A DNA stretch of 64,000 nt from CAYQMF01 sp964418595. GTDB taxonomy: Bacteria > Planctomycetota > UBA1135 > UBA2386. The notes beneath the pieces are model-generated. The model worked only from the letters and a program-made list of their open reading frames with translations. It had not been told where the DNA came from and did no database searches. A program made the translations under genes and the position numbers. The DNA lies in NCBI GenBank assembly GCA_964418595.1, contig CAYQMF010000002.1, positions 1 to 64,000 on the forward strand, written 5' to 3'. Below are positions 16,801 to 25,386 of this stretch, one piece after another (the first letter of the stretch is position 1; each line of letters begins with the position of its first letter).

Positions 16801-19800
16801 GTCGTCGGCGCCGGTGAGCCCGCGGCGCGCGGCGAGCGCCGCGAACGACACGACCTGGCTGGTGGTGCGGAGATCGCCTTCGCTCTGCTTGACCCACGCG
16901 TAGGAGCCGTCCTGCCGTTGCAGCGCCAGCAAGCGCGCGAGGCTCGCCTGCGCCTGCCCGCGCAGCCGCACGATGTCGGCGGGCGACGTGCCGCCGCTGC
17001 GCTCCAGCCAGTCGAGGACGAGGAGCGCGGAAAGGCCGCGGCTCGCCAGCGCGTAGTTCGTCGTGTCGACGCGGCGGCAGTTGAACGGCTCGAAGCCGAG
17101 GCCGAGCGCGGCGCCGACGAGGTCGCGGCCGAGGTCGGGACCGAGCGTCAGGGTGAGGCGCCGGTGCAGGTACTGCTCGCCCGCGGGCAGCGCGAGCGCG
17201 AAGCGCTCGGCTTCGCTCGTGCTGCCGGAACGGCCGGCGCGCAATTCGCGCCCGAAGGGCTGCACGAACAGGCGCTGCGCGACCTCGTCGCGAAGATCGA
17301 CACCACCCGCCGCCGTCAGGCGCAGCTCCAGCTCCTCGACCTGCTCGGCGGTGAAGGGAAGATCCACCCCCGCCTCGCCGTGCGCCGGCAGCTCGAGGGT
17401 GCGCGGCGGGAAGGCCTTCGTCCCCGCGCTCGCCTCCAGGGTCACCTTGCGCGCATCGTCGCCCAGGTTGTGCACGCGCGCCGCGAGGGTCGTCTTGTCT
17501 CCCTGGGTGAGGACCGCGGGCCCGACCAGCGCCGCCTGCAGCGCCTTGCTCGTGCGGACCTCGGCGCTGCCCTCGCCCACGTCCGTGGCGGCGGTGACTG
17601 CGCGCGCGGTCAACTGCCAGGCGGTCGTGCTGTCCGGCAACGGCACCTCGACGCGCGCCTTGCCGTCATCGCCGGTGAGCACCGCCGACAGCCAGGCCCC
17701 GGTCTCCGAGAAGTCGGTGCGCGGCCGGTCCATCGCCAGCCCCGTGTCTGCGAAGAACCCGCTGCGGTCACCGCCCCACGCGTTCTTGGCGAAGTACGCG
17801 AGCTGTTCCTGGTACTCGACACTCCTCGTCTCCTCTCGCCGTGAGCCGCCCATGAAGAAGTCCTCCGCCCCCGTGGCGGTCTGGGCCTGCGCGACCTGGC
17901 CTAGCGCCGCGCGGAGCTGGTCACGGGTCTGGGCGCGGGCATTGCCCGAGAAACGGCCGCCCTGCTGGCGACCGGCGAAGCGTCCCCCGGAGCCGCCACC
18001 GGCGCCCGGCGCACTGTTCCACGCGTTGCTGTCGAAGGCGCTCTCCTTCTCCTCCTGCACTTCGCCCTCCACGAGCGCCGGCAGCCCGGCGTGCGCCTCG
18101 CGCTCCGCCCGCCGCTCTTCGGCGACCAGTTCGACGCTCATCCCGCGGGCCGCGCCGCGATAGATCCAGTCGCACGACGACGTCGTCTTGAACGCCGTCT
18201 CGCGCCGCCGCCCCCAGAACGCATCGCGCAGCTTCGCAGTGCCGTCCGGATGCACGGCCAGCAACGCCTGGTCGACTACCGCGAGCGCGATCTCCGCCGC
18301 AACCGGCTTGCCCTCGGCGTCGCGGGCCTCGAACTCGACCTGGACCTTGCTCCCCGGCCGCGCCGTCGCCGGCGATTTCACCGTCACGGACAGATCGCGC
18401 CCGACCTCGAACGCACGCTCCGCGGTGAACAGCTTCGTGCCGTCGATCATCGCCAACGCCAGCGCGAAGTTCGGCGCGTGCAGCGCCTGCAGCTCGAGGC
18501 GTTGGTCGGAGGTGCCCGCCGGCAGGACGTAGGTGCGGTACGCCAGCACGCCGTCACCCTGCACGGTCTCGAGCACGAGCCTCGGCCCGGCACGGTTGAC
18601 CACGCGGAACGCGACCTCCTCGCCGACCTTGAAGGTGTCGCGGTCGGCGAGCAGGCGCAGCTTCACGGTGTCGTCGTCGCCGGAGATCACGACCCCGGTC
18701 TCGGTGGTCACGACCACCCCGAAGCGATCCTTGGCCTCGACCCGCAGCACGTGCTGGCCGCCCTTCGCCGCCGTGAAGCGCACGTCGGCGGCGCCGTCGC
18801 CGCCGCCGGTGGTGAACGCGACACGCGCGACTTCCACCTGCGCGCTGCGACCGCGCTCCTGCTGCACCCGCAGCAGGACCGCCTCGCCCTTGCGCTGCAC
18901 GGGCTTGCCGGCCCGGTCGACGAGCTTGACCGTCGCCGCAAACGGCTCGCCCGCGAGGTACACGTCGCGCGCCAGCTTCAGCGTCGGCGCGAACTCCGTG
19001 GTCGCGATCGGCACGACGAGGCGCGTGCCCACGTTCTCCTCCGGCAGCGCCGCGGTGATGAGCGCCATCCCTTCCTCCGCGAACTCCTTGGTGTCGAACT
19101 CGAAGGGCACCTCGCCGCGCGCGTTGGTCTTGGCCTCGCGCTGTACCAGCACGCCATCGGGGAGCTGCAGCGCGTAGCGCACGAGCTTGTCCACCGCCGG
19201 CTCACCGAAGAAGTAGCGCAGGGTGAAGCGCCCCTTGATCGTCTCGCCGCGGTACACGACCGGCGCGTCGGCGTCGCCGCTGAGCATGAGGCGCGGCCGC
19301 TCGTAGCGCGCCACCGTGAACGAGCCGGGGAAGGCTTCGCCGCCGGTGCGCGTGACCGCCACCCGCCAGTCGCCGAGGTCGGCCTCCGGCGGCAGGTTGA
19401 GGTCGACCGCGAAGGTCCCGAACGGGCTGAACTCGACGTCGCGCTGCAGGACCAGCCGCCCGCCGGCGCTGAACACCTGCACGCGATAGTCCTTCTGTTC
19501 CGGCAGGCGATACAGCCCCTCGCGCACCTCGCGCACGATCCCCTTGATGTGCACGGGTTGCCCAGGCTGGTACGCCGGCCGGTCGGTGAACACGTAGCCC
19601 ACCGGCTGCAGGCCCGTCGAGTACCCCATCCCGGAGAGGTCGAGCGACCCCGCCCCCGACCCCGACGCGGCCACCGCGAACAGGCGGAGCTGGTCCGTGT
19701 TCTTCAGGCAGTCGCCCCTGTAGCGCCACGCCCCGTCGGCGCCGGTCACGCCCTCCGCGACCACGCGCCCGCCATCGGACACGACCACCTTCACGCCGCC

Positions 19801-21702
19801 CTCGACGCGGTTCTCCTTCAGATTCTGGGTCAGCACGAACAGCTCGTGCCGCGACGTCTTGGCGATGAGCGCCAGGTCCGTGACCAGCACCATGGTCGTC
19901 GCCTCCAGTTCGCTGTCGTCGACCTTCACAACGTAGGCGCCGGCCTCCGCGAAGCCGATGTCGACGTCGCGCTCCGTCTCGCGGTACTGCTTGTAGTCGA
20001 CGATTCCCGACTCGAAGGTCTTGTCCGCCTCGATCACCTCGATGTCGAGGCCCTCGATGGCGCCCGCGGCGTGCGTTGCGCGGAAGTAGGTCTCGAGGTC
20101 GAGCCGGAACACGCGCACGCGAAGCTTCTGGATGTTGCGCGACGTGACCTTGAACCGCGCCGGTTCCCCCGTGCGGTAGGTGCGCTCCGTGAGCAGCGCG
20201 AGGTGCTTGCGCTCGAGGCGCGCGATCCGCTGCTGCGCCTGCCCCTGGAACGAACTCCACGTCACCTTGCGGTACGCCTGCAGGGCGTCCAGGTAGTTGA
20301 AGAGGTCGGTCTCGAAGATCGTGCCGATCTGGAACTGCGCGCGCCCCGACTCCTCCTTGCCGGGGTACTTGCTCACGCAGCGCTCGAGCGCGGCGACGGC
20401 GTCGGTGAACTTCTTCTCGCGCAAGAGCATGTCGCCGAGCAGTCGCAGCGCGAGCGCGTTGCGTTCGTCCAGCGGGTAGGCGGCGAGGAAGGCATCGAAG
20501 CGCGTGCGCGCCTCGCCGAAGCCGTCGGCGTCGCCGTCGACGCCGCGCTGGTACGCCGTCGCCGCCATCCCCCACTCGGCGTCGACGATCGCGCGCTGCA
20601 CGCGTTCCCAGTCCTGGTGCGCGGGGTGCGCCTTGAGGTACTCGCCCCACGCAGCCACCGCGTCCTGCAGCTTGCCCTGGCCGGCGAGCACGTCGCCGAT
20701 GGTGGCGCGGGCGACGGCGACTTCACCGATCGGATCGCCGCTGCGCTGCGCCACGAACTTGCGGTACTCCACGAGCGCCGCGTCGCTGCGGCCCGCGTGC
20801 TGCAGGCACGCCGCCACCAGGTAGCCGGCGATCTTCGCCTTGGGGTGCGCGGGGTAGTCGGCGGCGAAGGCGCCGAGCGCCGCGATCGCGCGGTCGAGAT
20901 CGTTGCCTTCGGGCGTCGGCACGCCGAAGGTGAGCGCGGTCTGGTACGACGCCTCCGCGGCCTCGTCGGTCGCCTTCGCCAGCGCGATCAAGTCGGCGAA
21001 CACGGTGCGCGCGCCAGCGCGGTCGCCGGCCTGCGCGCGGGCGCGACCCAGGAGCAGCATCGCCCGCAGCTTGCCGGCGGCGACGTCGAGATCCTTCACC
21101 AGCGGTTCGAGGCGGGTGATCGCATCGCGCGGGTTGCCGTCCTCGAGGCGGGCTTCGCCCGCGAGCAGGCGGACGGAGCGCGCCTTCTCCGGCGTGAGCC
21201 CGAGGTCGAGCGCCAGGTCCAGGAGCGTGACCGCGCGCTTCCAGTCGGGCTTCTCCAGCTTCATCGCCTTCTCGGCGAGGCCGAGATAGGTCGCCGCCAC
21301 GTCTTCCTTGCGCGCGTCCCCGATGAGGCGCTCCACCTCCTCGCGGTAGATCGTCGCCGCCTCCCCCTGCTCCCGGCTCGCCGCGAGCGCGTCGGCCAGC
21401 CGGAAGCGCCCCTTGGCGCGCAGGTCGGAGACCTGGTGCTCGCGCAGCAGGGTGCGGTAGGTCGCGATCGACCCCGCGGCGTCGCCGGCCAACCCGCGTG
21501 CACGGGCCAGCAGCAGCAGCACGCGCTCGCGCTCCTCCGGCTTCGCCTCCGCGAGCGCCGCGTCCAACGCGGTGACCGCCTCCGCGTAGCGGCGCTGGAT
21601 CAGGGCGTCTTCGCCGCGGCGCAAGGCATCGCCGACGATGGTGGCGGCAGCGAGGGCGAGGCAGGCGAGGAGAACGATGACGACGCGGGCGCGGTTGAGC
21701 AT
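13888..21702 (-). CDS. Giant alpha-2-macroglobulin-like protein with TPR arms at both ends
   Basis: A 2604-residue exported protein. The ATG at 21702 gives a signal or anchor sequence (RVVIVLLACLALAAATI, residues 5-21); the open frame runs 26 codons further up. Approximate layout: TPR repeats 30-490; an MG1-like domain 500-620; macroglobulin domains from about 650, including YVFTDRPAYQPGQPVHIKG near 700; a Gly/Gln/Asn-rich linker 1210-1300; the A2M domain 1330-1400 (VPLPDSTTAWQLTARAVTA); a helical thioester-domain-like barrel 1540-1800; beta domains to about 2020; a second TPR block 2035-2335; and a second MG1-like domain 2350-2460. Where macroglobulins have the thioester CxEQ, this protein reads FNCRRVDTTNYA: one Cys but no Glu-Gln. 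It therefore cannot form the usual thioester bond. Bacterial relatives guard the periplasm against foreign proteases. Here a scaffolding or trapping role without covalent linkage is more likely, by inference. Confidence 0.9.
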   Translation of the reverse strand: MLNRARVVIVLLACLALAAATIVGDALRRGEDALIQRRYAEAVTALDAALAEAKPEERERVLLLLARARGLAGDAAGSIATYRTLLREHQVSDLRAKGRFRLADALAASREQGEAATIYREEVERLIGDARKEDVAATYLGLAEKAMKLEKPDWKRAVTLLDLALDLGLTPEKARSVRLLAGEARLEDGNPRDAITRLEPLVKDLDVAAGKLRAMLLLGRARAQAGDRAGARTVFADLIALAKATDEAAEASYQTALTFGVPTPEGNDLDRAIAALGAFAADYPAHPKAKIAGYLVAACLQHAGRSDAALVEYRKFVAQRSGDPIGEVAVARATIGDVLAGQGKLQDAVAAWGEYLKAHPAHQDWERVQRAIVDAEWGMAATAYQRGVDGDADGFGEARTRFDAFLAAYPLDERNALALRLLGDMLLREKKFTDAVAALERCVSKYPGKEESGRAQFQIGTIFETDLFNYLDALQAYRKVTWSSFQGQAQQRIARLERKHLALLTERTYRTGEPARFKVTSRNIQKLRVRVFRLDLETYFRATHAAGAIEGLDIEVIEADKTFESGIVDYKQYRETERDVDIGFAEAGAYVVKVDDSELEATTMVLVTDLALIAKTSRHELFVLTQNLKENRVEGGVKVVVSDGGRVVAEGVTGADGAWRYRGDCLKNTDQLRLFAVAASGSGAGSLDLSGMGYSTGLQPVGYVFTDRPAYQPGQPVHIKGIVREVREGLYRLPEQKDYRVQVFSAGGRLVLQRDVEFSPFGTFAVDLNLPPEADLGDWRVAVTRTGGEAFPGSFTVARYERPRLMLSGDADAPVVYRGETIKGRFTLRYFFGEPAVDKLVRYALQLPDGVLVQREAKTNARGEVPFEFDTKEFAEEGMALITAALPEENVGTRLVVPIATTEFAPTLKLARDVYLAGEPFAATVKLVDRAGKPVQRKGEAVLLRVQQERGRSAQVEVARVAFTTGGGDGAADVRFTAAKGGQHVLRVEAKDRFGVVVTTETGVVISGDDDTVKLRLLADRDTFKVGEEVAFRVVNRAGPRLVLETVQGDGVLAYRTYVLPAGTSDQRLELQALHAPNFALALAMIDGTKLFTAERAFEVGRDLSVTVKSPATARPGSKVQVEFEARDAEGKPVAAEIALAVVDQALLAVHPDGTAKLRDAFWGRRRETAFKTTSSCDWIYRGAARGMSVELVAEERRAEREAHAGLPALVEGEVQEEKESAFDSNAWNSAPGAGGGSGGRFAGRQQGGRFSGNARAQTRDQLRAALGQVAQAQTATGAEDFFMGGSRREETRSVEYQEQLAYFAKNAWGGDRSGFFADTGLAMDRPRTDFSETGAWLSAVLTGDDGKARVEVPLPDSTTAWQLTARAVTAATDVGEGSAEVRTSKALQAALVGPAVLTQGDKTTLAARVHNLGDDARKVTLEASAGTKAFPPRTLELPAHGEAGVDLPFTAEQVEELELRLTAAGGVDLRDEVAQRLFVQPFGRELRAGRSGSTSEAERFALALPAGEQYLHRRLTLTLGPDLGRDLVGAALGLGFEPFNCRRVDTTNYALASRGLSALLVLDWLERSGGTSPADIVRLRGQAQASLARLLALQRQDGSYAWVKQSEGDLRTTSQVVSFAALAARRGLTGADDLVNKASEWLLQQMRRSKDRARPMLALALAGRAQFEDLNALHRERASLGVDALARLALAWHHAKRATLAGEIGELLKAKVELDGKPDSGQLEAVGLAAAALLVLDPKDTVAARTVAWLEGQRVGVSFGTPEATAAALWALTLAGGKGAATASEAEVAVSVNGRELAKVPASARTDRSTFEVPAAWLTDARNEVAIVVRGRGTVHYQATLIGFAAGFTEQPRGRETVRIDRKVLAPARRHDGKLVPAGFSVVTGDYSSFENRVTTLAAGATARVQTSFWVRDEALRGVMTPLVVEEPIPAGCSVSRDSVRGSFDHVELEPDRLTFYFREGNTSSTVEYELLARFPGEYRVLPTRVYGALRPDLLVHGAPGQLTVRAPGQGEDDPYRETPDELFHIGKALFDAGDLPGAGVRLDRLFADWHTDKVQLRDQTFKEVARMLLFVAIARKDAAATVRHFEVLKDRYADLVIPFEKIVAIGQAYIDLGEFERALMVFRAAAEASFLKDAAVATTLEQLGEIDAATRFLHRLIGAYPDLNLIRSSLYSVAQKQADLAARMASDAPIDPKVGSAKALRAAALQSLREFLVHYPDDPLAEEVSFAWANTHIEGRDLDAALAVSEAALARYPGSVLTDEFLYTAGYAHFALGRPEPAFAILRRVAEETFPRPDGSKGPSENRDHAIYLQGQIHHALGQPAEALAAYEKVKTLFSDAAEATDYFLRKRLSLPEVTTLAVKDKPAVEVSYRNVERATVKVYRVDLMRLYLLEKSLNDIRGVQLHGIRPYAELTLELGNGRDYRMQTKTLELRLDEPGAYLVVLSGGDLLASGMVLRSDLKIEAQESLDVGRIRVNVKADQAVVADAHVKVIGAGDQRFRSGESDLRGVFVADELVGEATVIVKKGDQYAFYRGTGIHQPAQFRPAPAQTMAPSDATRNEQYKGFDAFSNNRALNNDNRGKQLQWLQDEVLKKQQRGVEVYRTK

Positions 21703-21835
21703 GACGACTGGCTGGAAATCGCGGCGGAGCGGGAACCGGGAGCGGCGGGCCAGAACGGGCTGGCCCCCACATGGTTCCACTCTCGCGGAGATTTGCGAGT
21801 CACGACCCGGTCACGGGGGGCCGGGCCAAATGCCG

Positions 21836-22718
21836 TCAAGCTCCACGCCGTCCCTTGGGACCGCAGCGAGGTCCAGGCTTGAAGGACCGCCGTGGGCATG
21901 ATCGTCCCGGTCGTCGCTCGTCGCGAGTTCTGGCGATGCGTTCGAGGAGTCGAGGCAGACAGTGGAGAGCTCGTTGAGGATCGTCGCGGCAGAGCCTGGC
22001 CAGGTACTCCGCGAGCGCGAGCACCGTGCTCTTGACGGAGATGGCATGGTAGGGCGCATCGACGTGCTCGGCTGCGGCGGCGAGCAGGAACCTGGCGACT
22101 GCCACATGGATGGCTTGGGCGAGGATCTCCTGTCGAACGCCGAGCGCCGACTTGGCGTGGAACTGACGCTGGTCGAAGTACGCGGACTTCTCGAGCTTGA
22201 AGAGCGCCTCGATCTGCCACCGCAACCGGTAGAGCTCAGCGATCGGAGCGCGACTGACGTGCGCGCGGCGCAGCGAGGTCAGGTGGAAGGACTCCTCGCC
22301 GCTTGGATGCGTCAACTTCACGGCCCGGAGTTCGACGGGATCGCAGCCACGTCGGACATCCGCCGCCGGGCCAAGGATCACTCGATAGTCATCGCCGTCT
22401 CGCTCGCGGAAGCCGTGGATCGCCTCGAAGGAGTGGGTCGCCGGGACCCTGACGACGAAGTCGACTCCGTGATCGAGCAGGATCCGCAGCATCTCGTGGC
22501 AGGGGGTAGCCACGATCGAGGATCAGGACGTCTCCGGCCCGGACGATGTCGAGGTGACCGAGCAGGATCTCGCGCTCGCTGGCACCATAGCGACCGATCA
22601 CGACGTCGCTCGGGACCTGTGTCATCACGTTGGCGAGGCAACTGATGGTCGCCTGCGGGACGTGGCCACCTCCCTGATCCAGACGTGGCCCCTGGTCGGT
22701 CGCCGCCGGCGCCATCAA
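21836..22718 (-). pseudogene. IS4-family (DDE) transposase remnant with frameshift
   Basis: Two frames together give the C-terminal two thirds of an IS4-type transposase. The first (22389-22718) holds SDVVIGRYGASEREILLGHL and the second catalytic Asp in DVLILDRGYP. The frame then shifts near 22510. The second (21836-22513) continues with ATPCHEMLRILLDHGVDFVVRVP and the signature YRLRWQIEALFKLEK, the Y-(2)-R-(3)-E-(6)-K motif with the catalytic Glu. Joining them after DRGYP restores an uninterrupted alignment, so a single indel explains the break. The N-terminal part with the first catalytic Asp is not recognisable; a stop lies upstream. No clear terminal inverted repeats were found. It sits between two unrelated genes and is presumably dead. 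Confidence 0.8.
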
Positions 22719-22887
22719 GGCGCGGTCGACGCGCTACCACCTCTACTACGTTTCGGTGAGTGAGTCTCGCCTGCTCGTACACGCCGTGTGGAGCGCCGTG
22801 CGAGGCCGCGGGCCACGGTTGCGCACGCCAGAGTAACGCGACCACCGCCCGGTCCGGACCGGCCCTCGTGAACCGTGTCGCGAGCGG

Positions 22888-25371
22888 ATGGAGTCCCGCT
22901 CGTCGAGACCTACGATCGTCACCACGTTGGAACCGGCGCACGCGGACAACCAGAGACGCGAGAGGCAGCAGCCGCGCCCGCGCGCGGCGCAGGGCGGAGC
23001 GCCCGCCCGATCGAAGTCCGCCACCAGGAGACTGCCGCTGCACCTCGGCTGGACGCTCGGGCTGGCTCTCGCGTGCGCGGGCCTCGCGGTGTCCGACCTG
23101 CTGCTCCCCTGGGAGCGCGATGTCTACGACGTGCTCGCCCGCGCGGGCGTCTCGCACGACGAACGCAGCGCCGACGTCGGTCTGATCCTGCTGGACGAGG
23201 CCACCCTGGACTGGGGCCGCGACCGCTTCGAACGCGGCGGAGACGCGGGCGGCGGGCTGCCGCGCGAGGCGCTCCTCTTCCCGTGGAACCGCTCCGTCTA
23301 CGACTTCCTCATCAACTACCTCGCAGGCTGCGGCGCGGAGGTGGTGGCGCTCGACATCGAGCTGTCCGGTCCGCATCCCGGCGGCGATCGCTCCGGCGAC
23401 GAGGGCCTGGGTCTCACCAGCGCCACGCAGAACCAGGCCGGCGGACCCTTCGTGGTGCATGCGCTCAACTTCGAGAGCTCCGCGCAACGGCAGGCCGAGG
23501 TGGCGAGACTCGACGAGTTGCAGCGGAGCTGCCTGACGGGCGCCGCGGTGGAGGTCGCGGGCTGGCAAGCTGCTGGGGTTCCGTTCGATCGCTCGGACCT
23601 CGGTCCGTACAGCAATCCGGTTCTGCCCTACCGCAGCATCCTCGCGGCGTTCGCGGCGGCGCCCGAACGGTTGCGGCTCGGCGCGGTCACCGCGCAACCC
23701 GACCCGGATGGCGTGATCCGGCGCGCACGCCTGTTGGTCGCGTACGAAGGTCGCTGCTACCCGTCGTTGGGCCTCGCCGCCGCGCTCGCGCGCCTGCAGA
23801 CCCGCGAGGGCAAGGTGACCGTCGCGGTGGACGATGGGTTCCTCGTGCTGGAGACCGCGGCTGCGTCGCGCCGGCTCCCGCTCACACCCGGCGGTGATCT
23901 CCTCGTACGCTGGCGCGACGATGGCCGCGAGGATCCCGCCGATCCCTCCGTCGGGCGGTACCCGACGTGGCCTGCCCACCGGGTGCTGCGCTCCGCGATG
24001 AAGACGCTGGGCATCCCGGGGTGGGAGACCCCCGCGGCGCCGGACGGCTATTTCCTCGAGCCCGGCGCCTTCGCCGGGCGCATCGTGTTCCTCGGCGCCA
24101 ACGCCGCCGGTATGCGCGATCTCAAGGCCACCCCCATCGCCGAGGACTATCCCGGCGTGAAGGTCCACGCCGCCGTCGCCGAGGCCGCGCTCGCGAGCGA
24201 CGCCGTGCGCCGCGCATCGCCGGGGCAGCGCGGCGCGTTGGTCGCGTTCGTCACACTGGTCAGCGCTCTCGTCACGCTGTTCTGTCGCTCGCAGGTCTGG
24301 CGCCTGGGCGTCGTCGCGCTCGTCGCGGTCGGCGTCGCCTTGGCGAGCGCCAACCTGTTCCTGGCGGCAGGCGTGTGGTTGGACGTCGTCGCCCCGCTCC
24401 TCGGCATCGCGGTCGCGTACAGCGCGGCCACCACCGTCAACTTCCTGGGCGAGGGTCGCCGCAGCCGCGCGATCACGGGCATGTTCCAGCACTTCGCCCC
24501 CGCGGAGGTCGTGCGACAGCTCGTCGCGCACCCCGAGGCACTCGCGCTGGAAGGCGACACCCGCGAGATCACGTCGTTCTTCTCGGACATCCGCGGCTTC
24601 ACGAGCCTCTCGAACACACCCCGCATGCAGGCCGAGCCCGGGATCCTCACGGCGCACCTCAACGCGTATCTCACCGAGATGACGCGCGCGATCACGGACT
24701 GTGGCGGCACCGTCGACAAGTACATCGGCGACGCCGTCGTCGCGGTCTTCGGCGCGCCCCTGGCGCTGCCCGACCATGCGCAGGCCGCCTGCCGGGCGGC
24801 CCTGCTCTGCCAGCAGCGCATCGCCGACTTCAACGCGCGCGCGGAGGCCGACGGACTGCCGGCGCTGCCCACGCGCATCGGCCTCTACTCCGGCAAGGCG
24901 ACGGTGGGGCTGGTCGGCAGTGAGCACCGGCTCAGCTACACGGCGATCGGCTCCACGGTGAACATCGCCTCCCGGATGGAGGGCGTGAACAAGTCCTATG
25001 GCACCTGGGTGCTGGCCGGGGGCACCACGATCGGGTTGGCCAAGGGCGGCGTGAAGACCCGACTGCTGGACCGCGTGCGCGTCCCGGGCGTCCGAGACGA
25101 AGACCCTCCGCTCGAGGTGTACGAGGTGCTGGCCGTCGGGAATCTGGCAGCCGGGGGCGAACCGCTCGCCGACGAGTTCCTTCGCGCGTTCGCGACTGCC
25201 CGCGACCTGTACGAAGCGCGACGCTTCGAAGCCGCGGCCGAGGCCTGTGAACGACTTCTGGTCCTTCGCGACGATCCACCGAGCCGCGTGCTGCTGGCTC
25301 GTTGTCGCGCCTGGACCTCCGCCCCACCGCCAAAGGACTGGGACGGGAGTTATCGTCTCGAAGGCAAGTGA
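22888..25371 (+). CDS. CHASE2-domain class III adenylate/guanylate cyclase
   Basis: An 827-residue membrane receptor cyclase. After a basic N-terminus and a first helix (LHLGWTLGLALACAGLAVSDLL, about 50-72) comes an extracytoplasmic CHASE2 domain to about residue 440 (PWERDVYDVLARAG, VGLILLDEATLDW, VVALDIELSGP, GRIVFLGANAAGMRDLKATP). Three more helices follow. The catalytic domain spans about 550-740 with the metal-binding aspartates D567 (FFSDIRGFTSLS) and D615 (VDKYIGDAVVAVFGAP). It makes cAMP or cGMP from the NTP; the nucleotide cannot be decided here. A short helical repeat region ends the protein (RDLYEARRFEAAAEACERLL). The next gene, an M48 protease, starts 15 bp downstream and is probably co-transcribed. 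Confidence 0.93.
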   Translation: MESRSSRPTIVTTLEPAHADNQRRERQQPRPRAAQGGAPARSKSATRRLPLHLGWTLGLALACAGLAVSDLLLPWERDVYDVLARAGVSHDERSADVGLILLDEATLDWGRDRFERGGDAGGGLPREALLFPWNRSVYDFLINYLAGCGAEVVALDIELSGPHPGGDRSGDEGLGLTSATQNQAGGPFVVHALNFESSAQRQAEVARLDELQRSCLTGAAVEVAGWQAAGVPFDRSDLGPYSNPVLPYRSILAAFAAAPERLRLGAVTAQPDPDGVIRRARLLVAYEGRCYPSLGLAAALARLQTREGKVTVAVDDGFLVLETAAASRRLPLTPGGDLLVRWRDDGREDPADPSVGRYPTWPAHRVLRSAMKTLGIPGWETPAAPDGYFLEPGAFAGRIVFLGANAAGMRDLKATPIAEDYPGVKVHAAVAEAALASDAVRRASPGQRGALVAFVTLVSALVTLFCRSQVWRLGVVALVAVGVALASANLFLAAGVWLDVVAPLLGIAVAYSAATTVNFLGEGRRSRAITGMFQHFAPAEVVRQLVAHPEALALEGDTREITSFFSDIRGFTSLSNTPRMQAEPGILTAHLNAYLTEMTRAITDCGGTVDKYIGDAVVAVFGAPLALPDHAQAACRAALLCQQRIADFNARAEADGLPALPTRIGLYSGKATVGLVGSEHRLSYTAIGSTVNIASRMEGVNKSYGTWVLAGGTTIGLAKGGVKTRLLDRVRVPGVRDEDPPLEVYEVLAVGNLAAGGEPLADEFLRAFATARDLYEARRFEAAAEACERLLVLRDDPPSRVLLARCRAWTSAPPPKDWDGSYRLEGK

Positions 25372-25386
25372 ACTCAGGATGCACCC

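Noticed and set aside
18091..21882. A 1263-codon open frame opposite the macroglobulin-like gene
   Set aside because: Composition (RHEVR/LALE-type noise) and lack of domains mark it as an antisense shadow.
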